Program-made: the position numbers and the translations under genes
The notes under the pieces: generated by a model
Database searches by the model: none
Told to the model about the DNA's origin: nothing
The model's input: only the letters and a program-made list of their open reading frames with translations
Origin: Streptomyces aureoverticillatus
GTDB taxonomy: Bacteria > Actinomycetota > Actinomycetes > Streptomycetales > Streptomycetaceae
Reading direction: 5' to 3'
NCBI RefSeq assembly: GCF_014649395.1
Contig: NZ_BMSY01000005.1
Location: forward strand, 248,001 to 312,000
DNA: 64,000 bases
Shown: positions 62,048 to 64,000 of the stretch, piece by piece
Position numbering within the stretch: the stretch's first letter is position 1
Layout: each line of letters begins with the position of its first letter

Positions 62048-63649
62048 TCACGCCGCGGCGCTGCGCCCCCGCCCCCCGCGCCGACCGCGCCCACCACGGC
62101 GCCGGGCGGCGGCACCCGAACCGCTCGCGCCACCCGCGCCCCCGCGCGCCCCGCCGGACGGCGCCTTGCGCTGGGCCACGACCTGCACGGGCGGCGTGAT
62201 GACGACCGGCACGCCGGACGGCTCGCGCGCGCCGGTGATGGTGACCAGTTCCTCGGAGGACGAACGGACGGCCACCGTCTGCGGCTTGATGCCCGCGTCG
62301 GACATCAGCCGCGTCACCTCGCGCTTCTCGTCGGGCAGGACGAGGGTGACGACGCGCCCGGACTCCCCCGCCCGCGCGGTGCGGCCGCCGCGGTGCAGGT
62401 AGTCCTTGTGGTCGACGGGCGGGTCCACGTTCACGACCAGGTCGAGGTCGTCGACGTGGATGCCGCGCGCGGCCACGTTGGTGGCGACGAGCGCGGTGAC
62501 CTCACCGCTCTTGAACTGCTCCAGGGTGCGGTTGCGCTGCGGCTGCGAGCGCCCGCCGTGCAGCCCGGAGGCGCGCACGCCGTTGGCGAGGAGCCGCTTG
62601 GTGAAGCGGTCCACGGCCCGCTTGGTGTGCAGGAACAGGATCACGTTGCCCTCGCGGGCGGCGATGCGCAGCGCGACGGCCTTCTTGTCCGTCTCGTCGG
62701 CGACGTACAGGAGGTGGTGCTCCATCGTGCTGACCGCGCCCGCGGACGGGTCGACGGAGTGCACGACGGGGTCGCTGAGGTAGCCGCGCACGAGCCGGTC
62801 GACGTTCCGGTCGAGGGTCGCGGAGAACAGCATCGTCTGACCGCCCGGCTCCACCTGCTTGAGCAGCGCGGTGACCTGCGGCAGGAAGCCCATGTCGGCC
62901 ATCTGGTCGGCCTCGTCGAGGACGGTGACGCGGACCTGGCCGAGGGCGCAGTCGCCACGCTCGATGAGGTCCTTCAGGCGGCCGGGGGTGGCGACGAGGA
63001 CCTCGACGCCGCGGCGCAGCGTCGCGGCCTGCTTGTTGATGGACATGCCGCCGACGACGGCGGCGACGCGCAGGTTCACGGACGTGGCGTACGGCGCGAG
63101 CGCGTCGGTGACCTGCTGCGCGAGCTCACGGGTGGGGACCAGGACGAGGGCCAGCGGCTTGCCGGGCTCGGCGCGGCGGCCCGCGGTGCGGCCGAGCACG
63201 GCCAGGCCGAAGGCGAGGGTCTTGCCGGAGCCGGTGCGGCCGCGGCCGAGCACGTCGCGGCCCGCGAGCGAGTTCGGCAGGGTGGCGGCCTGGATCGGGA
63301 AGGGCGTGGTGACGCCCTGCGCGGCGAGGGTCTTCAGGAGCGCCTCGGGCATGTCGAGGTCGCCGAACTCCTCGACGGCGGGCAGTGCGGGGGTGGTGCT
63401 CTCGGGCAGCGCGAAGTCGGCGGGCGCCGTGCGTGCCGGGGCGGGGCGCGCGGTCTTGCGGCCGCCTCGGCCGCCGCCGTTCACCGGGCGCTTGCCGGCG
63501 TCGCCCCCGGTCTTCCTGCCGGAGTCGGCCGTGCCCTGGCCCTCTCGACGGGGCGAAGAGCCTGCCGTGCCGCGGGTGGCCGAGCCTGCCGGGCGGGCAT
63601 TCGATGAGCGCCGGCGGGCGGGGCGCGCGGGACGGTCGGGGCGATTCAT
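62048..63649 (-). CDS. DEAD-box ATP-dependent RNA helicase
   Basis: A 533-residue RNA helicase. Residues 1-100 are basic and Gly/Arg/Pro-rich. The core shows Q motif region TPFPIQAATLPNSLAG, Walker A GRGRTGSGKTLAFGLAVL, PTRELAQQ, VLVATPGRLKDL, DEAD box VLDEADQMADMGF, SAT, and ARGIHVDDLDLVVN. Motif VI reads HRGGRTARAG, with Ala for the usual Gly. The tail is Arg/Gly-rich (RRRGGRGRRGGRGRS), typical of RNA-binding extensions. The ATG at 63649 has AGGAAGG. It lies downstream of a cold-shock gene on the same strand; a role in RNA unwinding at low temperature is likely. Confidence 0.94.
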   Translation of the reverse strand: MNRPDRPARPARRRSSNARPAGSATRGTAGSSPRREGQGTADSGRKTGGDAGKRPVNGGGRGGRKTARPAPARTAPADFALPESTTPALPAVEEFGDLDMPEALLKTLAAQGVTTPFPIQAATLPNSLAGRDVLGRGRTGSGKTLAFGLAVLGRTAGRRAEPGKPLALVLVPTRELAQQVTDALAPYATSVNLRVAAVVGGMSINKQAATLRRGVEVLVATPGRLKDLIERGDCALGQVRVTVLDEADQMADMGFLPQVTALLKQVEPGGQTMLFSATLDRNVDRLVRGYLSDPVVHSVDPSAGAVSTMEHHLLYVADETDKKAVALRIAAREGNVILFLHTKRAVDRFTKRLLANGVRASGLHGGRSQPQRNRTLEQFKSGEVTALVATNVAARGIHVDDLDLVVNVDPPVDHKDYLHRGGRTARAGESGRVVTLVLPDEKREVTRLMSDAGIKPQTVAVRSSSEELVTITGAREPSGVPVVITPPVQVVAQRKAPSGGARGGAGGASGSGAAARRRGGRGRRGGRGRSAAA

Positions 63650-63680
63650 GGGGCAAGCCTTCCTGGCCGGTGACAGCACA

Positions 63681-63717
63681 AGCCGGGACCCGCACCGTGG
63701 TGGTGCGGGCCCCGGCT
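63681..63717 (-). terminator. Hairpin between the cold-shock and helicase genes
   Basis: AGCCGGGACCCGCACC and GGTGCGGGCCCCGGCT form a 16-bp stem with one mismatch and a 5-nt loop, 24 bp after the cold-shock stop. It probably ends most cold-shock transcripts and may let some continue into the helicase. Confidence 0.75.
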
Positions 63718-63740
63718 GCGAGGTTCGCGATGCGCGACGA

Positions 63741-63944
63741 TCAGGCGGGAACGATGTTCTCGGCCTGCAGGCCCTTCTGGCCCTGGGTCACGTCGAAGGA
63801 AACCTTCTGGCCCTCCAGGAGCTCACGGAAGCCCTGGGTGGCGATGTTGGAGTAGTGGGCGAAGACGTCGGGGCCGCCGCCGTCCTGCTCGATGAAGCCG
63901 AAGCCCTTTTCCGAGTTGAACCACTTCACGGTTCCAGTTGCCAT
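63741..63944 (-). CDS. Cold-shock protein (CspA family)
   Basis: A 67-residue single OB-fold RNA/DNA-binding protein: MATGTVKWFNSEKGFGFIEQ with RNP-1 KGFGFI (13-18) and RNP-2 VFAHY (27-31), ending LQAENIVPA. It has the length and sequence of streptomycete Csp proteins, which act as RNA chaperones. GAGGAG precedes the ATG by six bases. The remaining 63945-64000 is its leader, with a short CCACGGAATTGTGG inverted repeat. Confidence 0.97.
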   Translation of the reverse strand: MATGTVKWFNSEKGFGFIEQDGGGPDVFAHYSNIATQGFRELLEGQKVSFDVTQGQKGLQAENIVPA

Positions 63945-64000
63945 GTCAATCTCCTCAACAGGGGCAGATTAAGGAGAGCCACGGAATTGTGGTCCTCCCA

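Overview
This window is from a Streptomyces or very close relative. The DNA is very GC-rich with strong third-position GC bias, GTG starts and GTGA/ATGA gene overlaps are common, and many exported proteins carry Ala-rich or twin-arginine signals. The order coaE, PAC2, rpsA, methyltransferase, polA, liv operon, pdtaR-type regulator, tRNA-Leu, pyruvate kinase is, from general knowledge, a conserved core block of Streptomyces chromosomes. No phage, plasmid, insertion sequence, integrase or CRISPR array was seen, so this is core chromosome with accessory genes mixed in.

Left part (1-11.8 kb). It opens with a truncated GH6 cellulase, then an ATP-grasp ligase overlapped by a CocE/NonD-type hydrolase. 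Next comes a likely peptide-use module: proline iminopeptidase, a YfcC-type permease and an M20 dipeptidase. An S4 RNA-binding protein and small proteins follow, then coaE and a PAC2 protein.

Centre-left (11.9-28.1 kb). This holds a secreted beta-helix protein, rpsA (good promoter, and a leader hairpin that buries its Shine-Dalgarno), a methyltransferase, HrpB helicase with a long disordered insert, a DUF3068 membrane protein with a 44-residue partner, a secreted lytic transglycosylase, polA, an FdhF/YdeP-type molybdoenzyme and a hotdog thioesterase.

Centre (28.1-40.7 kb). A complete branched-chain amino-acid ABC operon (binding lipoprotein, two permeases, two ATPases) lies behind a 0.5 kb non-coding leader and ends at a 20-bp-stem terminator. 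Then come a pdtaR-like ANTAR regulator and the most unusual locus of the window. That locus is a tRNA with a leucine anticodon (CAA) but a class I body, followed by a free-standing HTH plus double-LAGLIDADG protein carrying a rare TTA codon. The next gene, an alkylsulfatase-like metallo-beta-lactamase, uses TTG for 31 of its 64 leucines, the codon that CAA would read. Pyruvate kinase and a SIMPL protein close the region.

Right part (40.8-64 kb). It contains a Tat-exported nucleotidase, a DesA/DesB-like decarboxylase and lysine N-hydroxylase pair without DesC/DesD partners here, a GH35 beta-galactosidase divergent from an AraC regulator across four direct repeats, chorismate mutase, aminopeptidase N, an NmrA-like reductase, a secreted GH101 endo-alpha-N-acetylgalactosaminidase, an RTX-like protein, a two-component system, a Streptomyces trypsin, an uncharacterised HExxH/zinc-ribbon protein, a DEAD-box helicase and a cold-shock protein. 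A dispersed intergenic repeat family (eight copies seen) punctuates gene ends. Starts were chosen by ribosome-binding site and family fit. Long open frames opposite real genes are GC artefacts and are not listed.
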